Assembly: GCA_002360925.1 (NCBI GenBank)
Contig: DERN01000012.1
Span: forward strand, 1-35,542
Length of the DNA stretch: 35,542 nucleotides
Direction: 5' to 3'
DNA from: Flavobacteriaceae bacterium UBA3339
Lineage (GTDB): Bacteria; Bacteroidota; Bacteroidia; Flavobacteriales; Flavobacteriaceae
Shown: positions 15,304-22,884 of the stretch, one piece after another
How positions within the stretch are numbered: position 1 is the stretch's first letter
Layout of the letters: the number at the start of each line of letters is the position of its first letter
The notes under the pieces: model-generated
What the model was told of the DNA's origin: nothing
Database searches by the model: none
Seen by the model: only the letters and a program-made list of their open reading frames with translations
Program-made: the position numbers and the translations under genes

Positions 15304-15723
15304 ATGTTACAGCCTAGAAGAACGAAGTACCGTAAGGTACAAAAAGGTAAAATGAAAGGTGTTTCTCAAAGAGGAAGCGAACTTTCTAACGGTATGTTTG
15401 GTATCAAATCTTTAGATTATTCATTCATTACTTCTCGTCAAATCGAGGCTGCGCGTATCGCTGCAACTCGTTTCATGAAACGTGAAGGACAATTATGGAT
15501 CAAAATCTTCCCAGACAAACCTATTACTAAGAAACCTCTTGAAGTACGTATGGGTAAAGGTAAAGGTGCAGTTGAATATTGGGCTGCAGTTGTAAAACCA
15601 GGAAGAATCATGTTTGAAGTAGGTGGAGTGCCGTTAGCAGTTGCTAAAGAAGCTTTACGTTTAGCTGCTCAAAAGCTTCCTGTGAAAACCAAGTTTATCG
15701 TTGCTAGAGATTTCGAAGCATAA
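15304..15723 (+). CDS. rplP: 50S ribosomal protein L16
   Basis: 139 residues. L16 helps position A-site tRNA in the large subunit. MLQPRRTKYRKVQKGKMKG, the ITSRQIEAARIAATRFMKR helix, and MGKGKGAVEYWAAVVKPGR (the loop with the arginine hydroxylated in some bacteria lies just before it) are typical. It ends at 15723, 18 bases from rpmC. Confidence 0.98.
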   Translation: MLQPRRTKYRKVQKGKMKGVSQRGSELSNGMFGIKSLDYSFITSRQIEAARIAATRFMKREGQLWIKIFPDKPITKKPLEVRMGKGKGAVEYWAAVVKPGRIMFEVGGVPLAVAKEALRLAAQKLPVKTKFIVARDFEA

Positions 15724-15741
15724 TTATTTATTTAGATCATT

Positions 15742-15933
15742 ATGAAACAATCAGAAATAAAAAATCTATCAGCAGCTGACTTACAAGCTAAACTTGGTGA
15801 ATTAACTAACCAATACGCTGAGTTAAAAAATGCACACGCAATTTCACCTATTGCTAACCCTTTACAATTAAGAACTGTAAGAAGAGCTATTGCAAGAGTG
15901 AAAACTGAACTAAGCAAAAAAGACTTACAATAA
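15742..15933 (+). CDS. rpmC: 50S ribosomal protein L29
   Basis: 63 residues, the usual small two-helix protein near the tunnel exit beside L23. MKQSEIKNLSAADLQAKLGE and LRTVRRAIARVKTELSKKDL match the family. Context between rplP and rpsQ is canonical. Confidence 0.97.
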   Translation: MKQSEIKNLSAADLQAKLGELTNQYAELKNAHAISPIANPLQLRTVRRAIARVKTELSKKDLQ

Positions 15934-15950
15934 TTGTATTCTGCTGAAAG

Positions 15951-16208
15951 ATGGAAAAAAGAAATTTAAGAAAAGAAAGAATCGGTGTTGTTACGAGTAA
16001 CAAAATGGAGAAATCTATTGTTGTAGCTGAAACAAAAAGAGTAAAACACCCATTATATGGTAAGTTCGTGTTAAAAACGAAGAAATACGTTGCACACGAC
16101 GAATTAAACGACTGTAACATTGGTGACAAAGTTAGAATTATGGAGACACGTCCATTATCTAAAAACAAATGTTGGAGATTAGTTGAAATCATTGAAAGAG
16201 CGAAGTAA
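15951..16208 (+). CDS. rpsQ: 30S ribosomal protein S17
   Basis: 85 residues. S17 is an OB-fold primary binder of 16S rRNA. Segments RKERIGVVTSNKMEKSIVV, RVKHPLYGKFVLKTKKYVAH and DKVRIMETRPLSKNKCWRLV fit exactly. It is followed after only 2 bases by rplN, so translation is probably coupled. Confidence 0.98.
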   Translation: MEKRNLRKERIGVVTSNKMEKSIVVAETKRVKHPLYGKFVLKTKKYVAHDELNDCNIGDKVRIMETRPLSKNKCWRLVEIIERAK

Positions 16209-16210
16209 TT

Positions 16211-16579
16211 ATGGTACAACAAGAATCAAGATTAAAAGTAGCAGATAACACGGGAGCTAAAGAAGTTTTAACTATCCGTGTTTTAGGAGGAACGAAACGT
16301 CGTTATGCCTCTGTTGGAGATAAAATTGTAGTTGCCATTAAAGAAGCTACTCCAAACGGAAACGTGAAAAAAGGAGCTGTTTCAACTGCAGTAGTTGTAC
16401 GTACTAAAAAAGAAGTGAGAAGAGCTGATGGATCTTATATCCGTTTTGATGACAACGCATGTGTGTTATTAAACGCTGCAGGAGAAATGAGAGGAACTCG
16501 CGTTTTTGGTCCGGTTGCAAGAGAACTTCGTGAAAAACAATTCATGAAAATTGTATCATTAGCACCTGAAGTGCTTTAA
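16211..16579 (+). CDS. rplN: 50S ribosomal protein L14
   Basis: 122 residues, the standard length. L14 forms an intersubunit bridge with 16S rRNA and binds the silencing factor RsfS. MVQQESRLKVADNTGAKEV, the VVRTKKEVRRADGSYIRFDD region and GTRVFGPVARELREKQFMKI are diagnostic. It begins the spc-type gene order rplN-rplX-rplE-rpsN-rpsH. Confidence 0.98.
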   Translation: MVQQESRLKVADNTGAKEVLTIRVLGGTKRRYASVGDKIVVAIKEATPNGNVKKGAVSTAVVVRTKKEVRRADGSYIRFDDNACVLLNAAGEMRGTRVFGPVARELREKQFMKIVSLAPEVL

Positions 16580-16588
16580 TTCGTTCAA

Positions 16589-16906
16589 ATGATGACAAAG
16601 CTAAAAATTAAAACGGGAGATACTGTAAGAGTTATCGCTGGAGACCACAAAGGGTCAGAAGGAAAAGTTGTTCGCGTATTCCGTGACAAAAACAAAGCGA
16701 TCGTTGAAGGAGTAAACATGGTTTCTAAACACACGAAGCCAAGTGCTGCAAATCCTCAAGGTGGTATTGTAAAGAAAGAAGCTCCAATCCATATCTCTAA
16801 CATCGCTTTAGTTGATTCTAAAACTAAAGAAACTACTAAAGTTGCATACAAAGTAGAAGGAGATAAGAAAGTAAGAGTTTCTAAAAAATCTAATCAAGTA
16901 TTATAG
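16589..16906 (+). CDS. rplX: 50S ribosomal protein L24
   Basis: 105 residues. L24 starts large-subunit assembly. A KOW motif is present (KIKTGDTVRVIAGDHKGSEG), and the family segments NMVSKHTKPSAANPQGGI and KEAPIHISNIALVD follow. Two adjacent ATG codons (16589 and 16592) could both serve as start. Only 2 bases separate it from rplE. Confidence 0.97.
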   Translation: MMTKLKIKTGDTVRVIAGDHKGSEGKVVRVFRDKNKAIVEGVNMVSKHTKPSAANPQGGIVKKEAPIHISNIALVDSKTKETTKVAYKVEGDKKVRVSKKSNQVL

Positions 16907-16908
16907 TT

Positions 16909-17460
16909 ATGGCTTATTTACCAAGACTTAAACAAGAATATAAAGACAGAGTTATCTCTGCTTTAAAAGAAGAATTCGGTTACAAAAATGTAATGCAAGT
17001 TCCAAGACTTGAGAAAATTGTTGTAAGCCGTGGAGTTGGAGCTGCTGTATCAGATAAGAAATTAGTTGATTACGCAGTAGAAGAACTAACTAAAATTACG
17101 GGACAAAAAGCAGTACCTACAATTTCTAAGAAAGACGTTGCGTCGTTCAAATTAAGAAAAGGTATGCCGATTGGTGCAAAAGTAACTTTGCGTGGAGAAA
17201 GAATGTATGAGTTCTTAGACCGTTTAGTAACTTCAGCATTACCTCGCGTTCGTGATTTCCAAGGAATCAAATCAAACGGATTCGACGGTAGAGGTAACTA
17301 TAACTTAGGTGTTGTAGAGCAAATCATCTTCCCTGAGATCGATATTGATAAAGTTAACAAAATTGCAGGTTTTGATATTACATTTGTAACTAATGCAGCT
17401 ACAGATAAAGAAGCAAAATCATTATTAACTGAATTAGGATTACCTTTTAAAAAGAACTAA
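16909..17460 (+). CDS. rplE: 50S ribosomal protein L5
   Basis: 183 residues. L5 binds 5S rRNA in the central protuberance and touches P-site tRNA. PRLKQEYKDRVISALKEEFG, SRGVGAAVSDKKLVDYAVEE, KLRKGMPIGAKVTLRGERMY and the RDFQGIKSNGFDGRGNYNLG loop identify it. It lies 3 bases before rpsN. Confidence 0.98.
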   Translation: MAYLPRLKQEYKDRVISALKEEFGYKNVMQVPRLEKIVVSRGVGAAVSDKKLVDYAVEELTKITGQKAVPTISKKDVASFKLRKGMPIGAKVTLRGERMYEFLDRLVTSALPRVRDFQGIKSNGFDGRGNYNLGVVEQIIFPEIDIDKVNKIAGFDITFVTNAATDKEAKSLLTELGLPFKKN

Positions 17461-17463
17461 AGT

Positions 17464-17733
17464 ATGGCTAAAGAATCAATGAAAGCCCGCGAGGCTAAAA
17501 GAGAAGCTTTGGTAGCTAAGTACGCTGCAAAACGTAAAGCTTTAAAAGAAGCTGGTGATTACGAAGCATTACAAAAATTACCTGCAAACGCTTCTCCGGT
17601 ACGTTTACACAATCGTTGTAAATTAACGGGAAGACCAAGAGGTTATATGCGTCAATTCGGTCTTTCACGCGTTACATTCCGTGAAATGGCTAACCAAGGA
17701 TTGATCCCAGGAGTTAAAAAAGCAAGTTGGTAA
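17464..17733 (+). CDS. rpsN: 30S ribosomal protein S14 (zinc-free form)
   Basis: 89 residues. S14 binds late in 30S head assembly. This is the long form without the CxxC pairs of the zinc form: only one cysteine remains (HNRCKLTGRPRG). Family segments are ASPVRLHNRCKLTGRPRGYM and FGLSRVTFREMANQGLIPGV, ending KKASW. A 64-base gap with a hairpin separates it from rpsH, in contrast to the 2-18 base gaps around it. Confidence 0.98.
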   Translation: MAKESMKAREAKREALVAKYAAKRKALKEAGDYEALQKLPANASPVRLHNRCKLTGRPRGYMRQFGLSRVTFREMANQGLIPGVKKASW

Positions 17734-17742
17734 TAAATTTTT

Positions 17743-17789
17743 AATTGGTTGAAGGTTCATAAAATAGTTTGAAAACCCCAACCGCAATT
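17743..17789 (+). promoter_or_regulatory. Hairpin in the rpsN-rpsH gap, candidate S8 control site
   Basis: A long imperfect stem. ggttg (17747-17751) pairs with caacc (17779-17783). ggtt (17754-17757) pairs with aacc (17774-17777), with an aa/c internal loop between the two helices. Flanking aatt pairs with aatt past a 2-base bulge. No T-run follows, so it is not a terminator. It lies 9 bases before rpsH. S8 represses the spc operon by binding mRNA in E. coli; the link here is inference. Confidence 0.5.
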
Positions 17790-17797
17790 CATACAGT

Positions 17798-18196
17798 ATG
17801 TATACAGATCCTATCGCAGATTTTTTAACAAGAATTAGAAATGCGGCTCGTGCAAACCACAAAGTTGTAGAGATTCCTGCTTCTAATTTCAAAAAAGAAA
17901 TCACTAAAATTTTATTCGATCAAGGGTATATTTTAAGCTACAAATTTGATGATTCTTCAGTTCAAGGAACAATCAAAATAGCTTTGAAATACGATAAAGA
18001 CACGAAAGAGTCAGTTATCAAAGATATCCAAAGAATTAGTAAACCAGGTTTACGTAAATATGCTTCATCTGCAGATTTACCACGTATCTTAAACGGTTTA
18101 GGTATTGCAATCGTGTCAACATCTAAAGGTTTAATGACAGGTAAAAAAGCTAAACAGTTAAATGTTGGTGGAGAAGTTGTTTGTTACGTATACTAA
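17798..18196 (+). CDS. rpsH: 30S ribosomal protein S8
   Basis: 132 residues. S8 binds 16S helix 21 early in assembly and is the known repressor of the spc operon in E. coli. MYTDPIADFLTRIRNAARAN, RISKPGLRKYASSADLPRIL and the C-terminal GLGIAIVSTSKGLMTGKKA followed by GGEVVCYVY are classic. The unusual 64-base gap before it may hold its mRNA target. Confidence 0.98.
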   Translation: MYTDPIADFLTRIRNAARANHKVVEIPASNFKKEITKILFDQGYILSYKFDDSSVQGTIKIALKYDKDTKESVIKDIQRISKPGLRKYASSADLPRILNGLGIAIVSTSKGLMTGKKAKQLNVGGEVVCYVY

Positions 18197-18214
18197 TTAA
18201 AAAGACTATCAGAA

Positions 18215-18757
18215 ATGTCAAGAATAGGTAAAAGTCCAATCGCAATTCCAGAAGGTGTAACTGTAGAAGTTAAATCTAATGTAGTTGTAGTAAAAGGAAA
18301 ATTAGGAGAGCTTTCACAAAGCTTCAGCGATGTTACTGTGAAAGTAGAAGACGGACAAGTAATCGTAGAGCGTTCTTCGGATTTAAAAGACGAAAGAGCA
18401 AAACACGGTTTATACAGAAGTTTAATCAACAACATGATTGTTGGTGTATCTGAAGGATTCACTAAGGTGTTAGAATTTGTAGGGGTTGGATACCGTGCGT
18501 CTAATCAAGGTCAAAAACTTGATTTAGCTTTAGGTTTTTCACACAACATTGTATTAGAAATCGTTCCTGAAGTTATCGTAGAAACAATTTCTGAAAAAGG
18601 TAAAAACCCTATCGTGAAATTAACATCATTCGACAAACAATTGGTAGGACAAGTAGCGGCTAAAATCCGTTCGTTCCGTAAACCTGAGCCTTACAAAGGA
18701 AAAGGTATCAAGTTTGTTGGTGAGGAGTTAAGAAGAAAAGCAGGTAAATCAGCTTAA
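18215..18757 (+). CDS. rplF: 50S ribosomal protein L6
   Basis: 180 residues with the two L6 repeats. L6 sits near the sarcin-ricin loop, where translation factors bind. MSRIGKSPIAIPEGVTVEV, GVGYRASNQGQKLDLALGFS and RSFRKPEPYKGKGIKFVGEE are diagnostic. rplR follows after 11 bases. Confidence 0.98.
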   Translation: MSRIGKSPIAIPEGVTVEVKSNVVVVKGKLGELSQSFSDVTVKVEDGQVIVERSSDLKDERAKHGLYRSLINNMIVGVSEGFTKVLEFVGVGYRASNQGQKLDLALGFSHNIVLEIVPEVIVETISEKGKNPIVKLTSFDKQLVGQVAAKIRSFRKPEPYKGKGIKFVGEELRRKAGKSA

Positions 18758-18768
18758 AAATTAAGATC

Positions 18769-19119
18769 ATGTCATTAAACAAATCTGAAAGAAGACAAAG
18801 AATTCAATACAGAGTTAGAAAAACAGTTAGCGGTACAGCTGCTAGACCACGTTTATCTGTATTTAGAAGTAATAAAGAAATCTATGCTCAAATCATAGAT
18901 GACGTAAATGGAGTTACTTTGGCTGCTGCATCTTCAAGAGAAGCAGGGATAACAAAAGGAACAAAAATTGAAACTGCTGCATCAGTTGGTAAACTAATTG
19001 CAGAAAAAGCTTTAAAAGCAGGTATCGATACTATCTCTTTCGATAGAGGTGGAAATTTATACCACGGTCGTGTTAAATCATTAGCTGAAGGCGCTAGAGA
19101 AGCTGGATTAAAATTTTAA
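18769..19119 (+). CDS. rplR: 50S ribosomal protein L18
   Basis: 116 residues. L18 binds 5S rRNA with L5. RPRLSVFRSNKEIYAQIIDD, a VGKLIAEKALKAGIDTISFD helix and DRGGNLYHGRVKSLAEGARE match the family. The N-terminus is basic (NKSERRQRIQYRVRKT). Gaps are 11 bases upstream and 13 downstream. Confidence 0.98.
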   Translation: MSLNKSERRQRIQYRVRKTVSGTAARPRLSVFRSNKEIYAQIIDDVNGVTLAAASSREAGITKGTKIETAASVGKLIAEKALKAGIDTISFDRGGNLYHGRVKSLAEGAREAGLKF

Positions 19120-19132
19120 TTCGTAATTAGTT

Positions 19133-19657
19133 ATGTATCAAAATTATAAAAACGTAGAATTTGTAAAACCAACAGGTCTTGATTTAAAAGACCGTTTGGT
19201 TTCGGTTAATCGTGTTACTAAAGTTACTAAAGGTGGTAGAGCTTTCGGTTTTTCTGCTGTAGTAGTTGTAGGTGACGAGAACGGTGTAGTGGGTCATGGT
19301 TTAGGTAAATCTAAAGATGTTTCTGAAGCTATTGCTAAAGCAGTAGAAGATGCAAAGAAAAACTTAGTTCGTATTCCATTAATTGGATCTACTATTCCTC
19401 ATGAGCAAAAAGGTAAATTCGGTGGAGCGCGTGTATTCTTAATGCCAGCTTCAATGGGTACCGGTGTAATTGCAGGAGGTAACGTACGTGCAGTATTAGA
19501 GTCTGTAGGTATTCACAATGTATTATCAAAATCTCAAGGTTCTTCTAACCCTCATAACGTTGTTAAAGCTACTTTCGATGCTTTATTAAACATGAGAAGC
19601 GCTGTTACAGTTGCAAAACAAAGAGGAATTTCTTTAGAGAAAGTATTTAAATCTTAA
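19133..19657 (+). CDS. rpsE: 30S ribosomal protein S5
   Basis: 174 residues. S5 lies at the mRNA entry and affects fidelity. It has the double-stranded-RNA-binding-like N-terminal part (LKDRLVSVNRVTKVTKGGRA) and the C-terminal domain (GNVRAVLESVGIHNVLSKSQ, SSNPHNVVKATFDALLNM). GGRAFGFSAVVVVGDENGVV is the spectinomycin-site loop region. Confidence 0.98.
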   Translation: MYQNYKNVEFVKPTGLDLKDRLVSVNRVTKVTKGGRAFGFSAVVVVGDENGVVGHGLGKSKDVSEAIAKAVEDAKKNLVRIPLIGSTIPHEQKGKFGGARVFLMPASMGTGVIAGGNVRAVLESVGIHNVLSKSQGSSNPHNVVKATFDALLNMRSAVTVAKQRGISLEKVFKS

Positions 19658-19667
19658 TTTTAGAGTT

Positions 19668-19850
19668 ATGTCGAAAATTAGAGTAAAACAATTAAGAAGC
19701 AAAATCAACTGTCCAGAGGATCAAAAAAGAACATTAGAAGCTTTAGGTCTTCGTAAATTAGGACAAGTAGTTGAGCATGATAATACACCTGCTATCGTAG
19801 GAATGGTAAAAAAAGTTCAACATTTAGTTTCTGTAGAAGAAATTAATTAA
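19668..19850 (+). CDS. rpmD: 50S ribosomal protein L30
   Basis: 60 residues, standard for bacterial L30. IRVKQLRSKINCPEDQKRTL, EALGLRKLGQVVEHDNTPAI and MVKKVQHLVSVEE are typical. It lies between rpsE and rplO with 10-base gaps. Confidence 0.97.
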   Translation: MSKIRVKQLRSKINCPEDQKRTLEALGLRKLGQVVEHDNTPAIVGMVKKVQHLVSVEEIN

Positions 19851-19860
19851 TTTATTGAAT

Positions 19861-20313
19861 ATGAATTTAAGTAATTTACAACCAGCTAACGGTTCTGTAC
19901 ATAATCAAAACAAAAGAGTAGGTCGCGGAGAAGGATCAGGAAAAGGTGGAACTTCTGCTCGTGGACACAAAGGAGCGAAATCTCGTTCTGGATACTCAAA
20001 GAAAATTGGTTTTGAGGGAGGTCAAATGCCATTACAGAGACGTGTTCCTAAATATGGTTTCAAAAATATTAATAGAGTAGAGTACGTAGGAATTAACTTG
20101 GATACTTTACAATTATTAGTAGACAACGGAACAATCACTGATACAGTAGATTTTAATGTATTAGTTGAAAACAGATTAACTTCTAAAAATAGCTTAGTAA
20201 AGATTTTGGGTAGAGGAGAGCTTAAATCTAAATTAAAAGTAACTGCTCATAAATTTACAGCATCTGCAAAAGCGGCTATCGAAGCTGCTGGTGGTGAAGC
20301 GGTAACTTTATAA
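19861..20313 (+). CDS. rplO: 50S ribosomal protein L15
   Basis: 150 residues from ATG at 19861. A TTG six bases upstream (19855) is in frame, but the ATG gives the usual family start, MNLSNLQPANGSVHNQNKRV. L15 is a late 50S assembly protein. The Gly/Arg-rich loop GRGEGSGKGGTSARGHKGAK and PLQRRVPKYGFKN are typical. secY starts 17 bases later, the standard arrangement. Confidence 0.97.
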   Translation: MNLSNLQPANGSVHNQNKRVGRGEGSGKGGTSARGHKGAKSRSGYSKKIGFEGGQMPLQRRVPKYGFKNINRVEYVGINLDTLQLLVDNGTITDTVDFNVLVENRLTSKNSLVKILGRGELKSKLKVTAHKFTASAKAAIEAAGGEAVTL

Positions 20314-20330
20314 AAAAAATCTTTCAAAAT

Positions 20331-21677
20331 ATGAAGAAGTTTTTTGAAACAATAGCAAATATTTGGAATATTGAAGAACTTAAGAATAAAATCTTAATAA
20401 CTTTAGGTTTGTTGCTTGTGTATCGTTTTGGTGCACAAGTAACTTTACCAGGTATTGATGCTACTAAATTACAAGCTTTATCAGATCAGACTGATCAAGG
20501 GATAGGGTGGTTGATCAACGTATTTACAGGAGGTGCTTTTTCACAAGCTTCTGTATTTGCATTAGGGATCATGCCTTATATCTCTGCGTCAATTGTGGTT
20601 CAGTTAATGGGTATAGCTGTACCTTATTTGCAGAAACTTCAAAACGATGGTGAAAGTGGTAGAAAGAAAATGAACCAAATTACAAGATGGTTAACTATCG
20701 GGATTACTTTAGTACAAGGACCAGGTTACATCTATAATTTGTACAAACAATTACCGCCTGATGCGTTCTTATTAGGTTTTAATTCTTTTTCTTTCTTGTT
20801 CTCTTCAGTATTAATTTTAACTACAGGAACGGTTTTCGCGATGTGGTTAGGAGAAAAGATTACTGATAAAGGTATTGGAAACGGTATTTCATTATTAATT
20901 ATGATCGGTATTATTGCCAAATTACCAATGGCATTCATGCAAGAAACTCAATCGCGCATGGTAGCAGGTAACGGCGGACCGATGATGATAGTATTTGAAG
21001 TATTTATTTGGTTAATGATCATTATTGCATGTATTTTATTAACAATGGCAGTACGTAAAATTCCGGTACAATATGCTCGTAGAAGTGTAGCCGGAGAATA
21101 CGATGCAGCATCGGTTTCAGGAAACCGTCAATGGATTCCTTTAAAACTAAATGCTTCGGGAGTAATGCCTATTATCTTTGCACAAGCAATCATGTTTATA
21201 CCACCGGTTGTTGCTGGATTATCTTCTTCAGATACGGCTCAAGGTATTGCCACAAAGTTTGGAAATATCTTTGGTTTAGAGTATAATTTAGTTTTTGCAT
21301 TGTTAATAATTATTTTTTCGTATTTTTACACCGCAATTACGGTACCTACCAATAAAATGGCGGATGATTTAAAACGTAGCGGAGGTTTTATCCCTGGAAT
21401 TAAGCCTGGACAAGACACTGCAAACTTCTTAGATCGTGTTATGTCGTTAATCACATTCCCAGGATCGTTGTTCCTTGCAGTTATTGCAGTAGTACCTGCT
21501 ATTGCTGTTTCGGCTTTAGGAATTCAACAAGGATGGGCTATGTTTTACGGTGGTACTTCATTGTTAATTTTAGTAAGTGTTGCTATAGATACCATTCAAC
21601 AAATTAATGCCTATCTATTAAACAAACAATACGATGGATTAATGAAGAGCGGTAAAAATAGAAAAGCAATTGCTTAA
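20331..21677 (+). CDS. secY: Preprotein translocase subunit SecY
   Basis: 448 residues with ten predicted membrane helices. SecY forms the inner-membrane channel for secreted and membrane proteins, with SecE and SecG encoded elsewhere. The plug and helix 2 region is FTGGAFSQASVFALGIMPYI. Cytoplasmic loops carry MAVRKIPVQYARRSV and TNKMADDLKRSGGFIPGIKP, the SecA and ribosome contact. No map or adk gene follows; infA begins 3 bases after the stop. Confidence 0.98.
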   Translation: MKKFFETIANIWNIEELKNKILITLGLLLVYRFGAQVTLPGIDATKLQALSDQTDQGIGWLINVFTGGAFSQASVFALGIMPYISASIVVQLMGIAVPYLQKLQNDGESGRKKMNQITRWLTIGITLVQGPGYIYNLYKQLPPDAFLLGFNSFSFLFSSVLILTTGTVFAMWLGEKITDKGIGNGISLLIMIGIIAKLPMAFMQETQSRMVAGNGGPMMIVFEVFIWLMIIIACILLTMAVRKIPVQYARRSVAGEYDAASVSGNRQWIPLKLNASGVMPIIFAQAIMFIPPVVAGLSSSDTAQGIATKFGNIFGLEYNLVFALLIIIFSYFYTAITVPTNKMADDLKRSGGFIPGIKPGQDTANFLDRVMSLITFPGSLFLAVIAVVPAIAVSALGIQQGWAMFYGGTSLLILVSVAIDTIQQINAYLLNKQYDGLMKSGKNRKAIA

Positions 21678-21680
21678 TAT

Positions 21681-21896
21681 ATGGCAAAACAATCAGCAAT
21701 AGAACAAGACGGATCAATCATTGAAGCATTATCAAATGCGATGTTCCGTGTAGAATTAGAAAACGGACACATAGTAATTGCTCATATTTCTGGAAAAATG
21801 CGAATGCATTACATTAAACTGTTACCTGGTGACAAAGTTAAATTAGAAATGAGCCCTTACGATTTGTCTAAAGCAAGAATTACTTATAGATATTAA
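21681..21896 (+). CDS. infA: Translation initiation factor IF-1
   Basis: 71 residues, one S1-type OB fold. IF-1 blocks the A site during initiation. KQSAIEQDGSIIEALSNAMF, ENGHIVIAHISGKMRMHYIK and LLPGDKVKLEMSPYDLSKAR match the family closely. It stands between secY and rpmJ with short gaps. Confidence 0.98.
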   Translation: MAKQSAIEQDGSIIEALSNAMFRVELENGHIVIAHISGKMRMHYIKLLPGDKVKLEMSPYDLSKARITYRY

Positions 21897-21906
21897 AGCT
21901 ATTAAA

Positions 21907-22023
21907 ATGAAAGTAAGAGCATCAGTTAAAAAAAGAAGTGCAGACTGTATAGTTGTACGCAGAAAAGGTAGATTATACGTTATTAATAAAAAGAATCCTA
22001 GATTTAAACAAAGACAAGGATAA
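21907..22023 (+). CDS. rpmJ: 50S ribosomal protein L36 (zinc-free form)
   Basis: 38 residues: MKVRASVKKRSADC at the start and NKKNPRFKQRQG at the end. The zinc form has three Cys and one His. Here only one Cys remains and the histidine is absent, so this is the zinc-independent type. It lies 10 bases after infA and 2 before rpsM. Confidence 0.96.
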   Translation: MKVRASVKKRSADCIVVRRKGRLYVINKKNPRFKQRQG

Positions 22024-22025
22024 TT

Positions 22026-22400
22026 ATGGCAAGAATCGCAGGGGTAGATATACCTAAAAATAAAAGAGGAATTATTGCTTTAACTTATATCTTCGGAATA
22101 GGTTCAAGCAGAGCAAAAGAGGTTTTAGCAACAGCTAATGTAAACGAAGACAAAAAAGTTTCAGAATGGAACGATGACGAAATCGGAGCTATTCGTGAAG
22201 CAGTTTCTAGCTTCAAAATTGAAGGAGAATTGCGTTCAGAAATTTCATTAAACATCAAACGTTTAATGGATATCGGATGTCAAAGAGGTATTCGTCACAG
22301 AGCTGGTCTTCCGTTAAGAGGACAAAGAACTAAAAATAACTCTAGAACAAGAAAAGGTAAAAGAAAAACTGTTGCTAACAAGAAAAAAGCAACTAAATAA
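22026..22400 (+). CDS. rpsM: 30S ribosomal protein S13
   Basis: 124 residues. S13 sits at the top of the 30S head and bridges to the large subunit. ARIAGVDIPKNKRGIIALTY, the helix-two-turn-helix FGIGSSRAKEVL, and RHRAGLPLRGQRTKNNSRTR are diagnostic. The tail is basic (KRKTVANKKKATK). It opens the alpha-type group. Confidence 0.98.
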   Translation: MARIAGVDIPKNKRGIIALTYIFGIGSSRAKEVLATANVNEDKKVSEWNDDEIGAIREAVSSFKIEGELRSEISLNIKRLMDIGCQRGIRHRAGLPLRGQRTKNNSRTRKGKRKTVANKKKATK

Positions 22401-22408
22401 TAAGTAGT

Positions 22409-22792
22409 ATGGCTAAAGCAAATACAAAAAAACGTAAAGTTATAGTTGAATCTACTGGAGAAGCTCATATCAACGCGACTTTTAATAACATCATTATTTC
22501 GTTAACAAACAAAAAAGGTGAAGTTATTTCTTGGTCGTCAGCAGGAAAAATGGGATTCCGTGGTTCTAAGAAAAACACTCCTTATGCTGCACAAATGGCA
22601 GCAGAAGATTGTGGTAAAGTAGCGTTAGAAGCTGGACTTAAAAAAGTGAAAGTTTACGTTAAAGGACCAGGAAATGGTAGAGAATCTGCGATTCGTTCTA
22701 TCCACAATAGTGGTATCGAAGTAACAGAAATCATCGATATTACTCCAATTCCTCACAATGGATGTCGTCCTCCAAAAAGAAGAAGAGTTTAA
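22409..22792 (+). CDS. rpsK: 30S ribosomal protein S11
   Basis: 127 residues. S11 lies on the platform near the Shine-Dalgarno helix site. GEAHINATFNNIIISLTNKK, SSAGKMGFRGSKKNTPYAAQ and VKGPGNGRESAIRSIHNSGI, ending in HNGCRPPKRRRV, are typical. S11 belongs to the platform pocket linked to anti-SD occlusion in Bacteroidota ribosomes. A 92-base structured gap follows. Confidence 0.98.
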   Translation: MAKANTKKRKVIVESTGEAHINATFNNIIISLTNKKGEVISWSSAGKMGFRGSKKNTPYAAQMAAEDCGKVALEAGLKKVKVYVKGPGNGRESAIRSIHNSGIEVTEIIDITPIPHNGCRPPKRRRV

Positions 22793-22816
22793 TTATTTAC
22801 TAATAGTAGTATAACC

Positions 22817-22880
22817 AAGGTAGGAAGAGATTATCGGAGGATGAGACCTGAATTCATAATCCCTACCTTTTTATTTTTTT
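22817..22880 (+). promoter_or_regulatory. Structured leader of rpsD, candidate S4 autoregulatory element
   Basis: aaggtagg (22817-22824) pairs with cctacctt (22862-22869). gattat (22829-22834) pairs with ataatc (22856-22861), leaving a 4-base bulge aaga. The apical part has agg and cct that may pair. A T-rich run (22868-22880) follows at once, so the structure can act as an attenuator just before the rpsD ATG at 22885. S4-type leaders are reported in Bacteroidia; membership here is unverified. Confidence 0.65.
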
Positions 22881-22884
22881 TAAA

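Noticed and set aside
19855..19860. TTG start for rplO
   Set aside because: The ATG at 19861 gives the normal L15 start.
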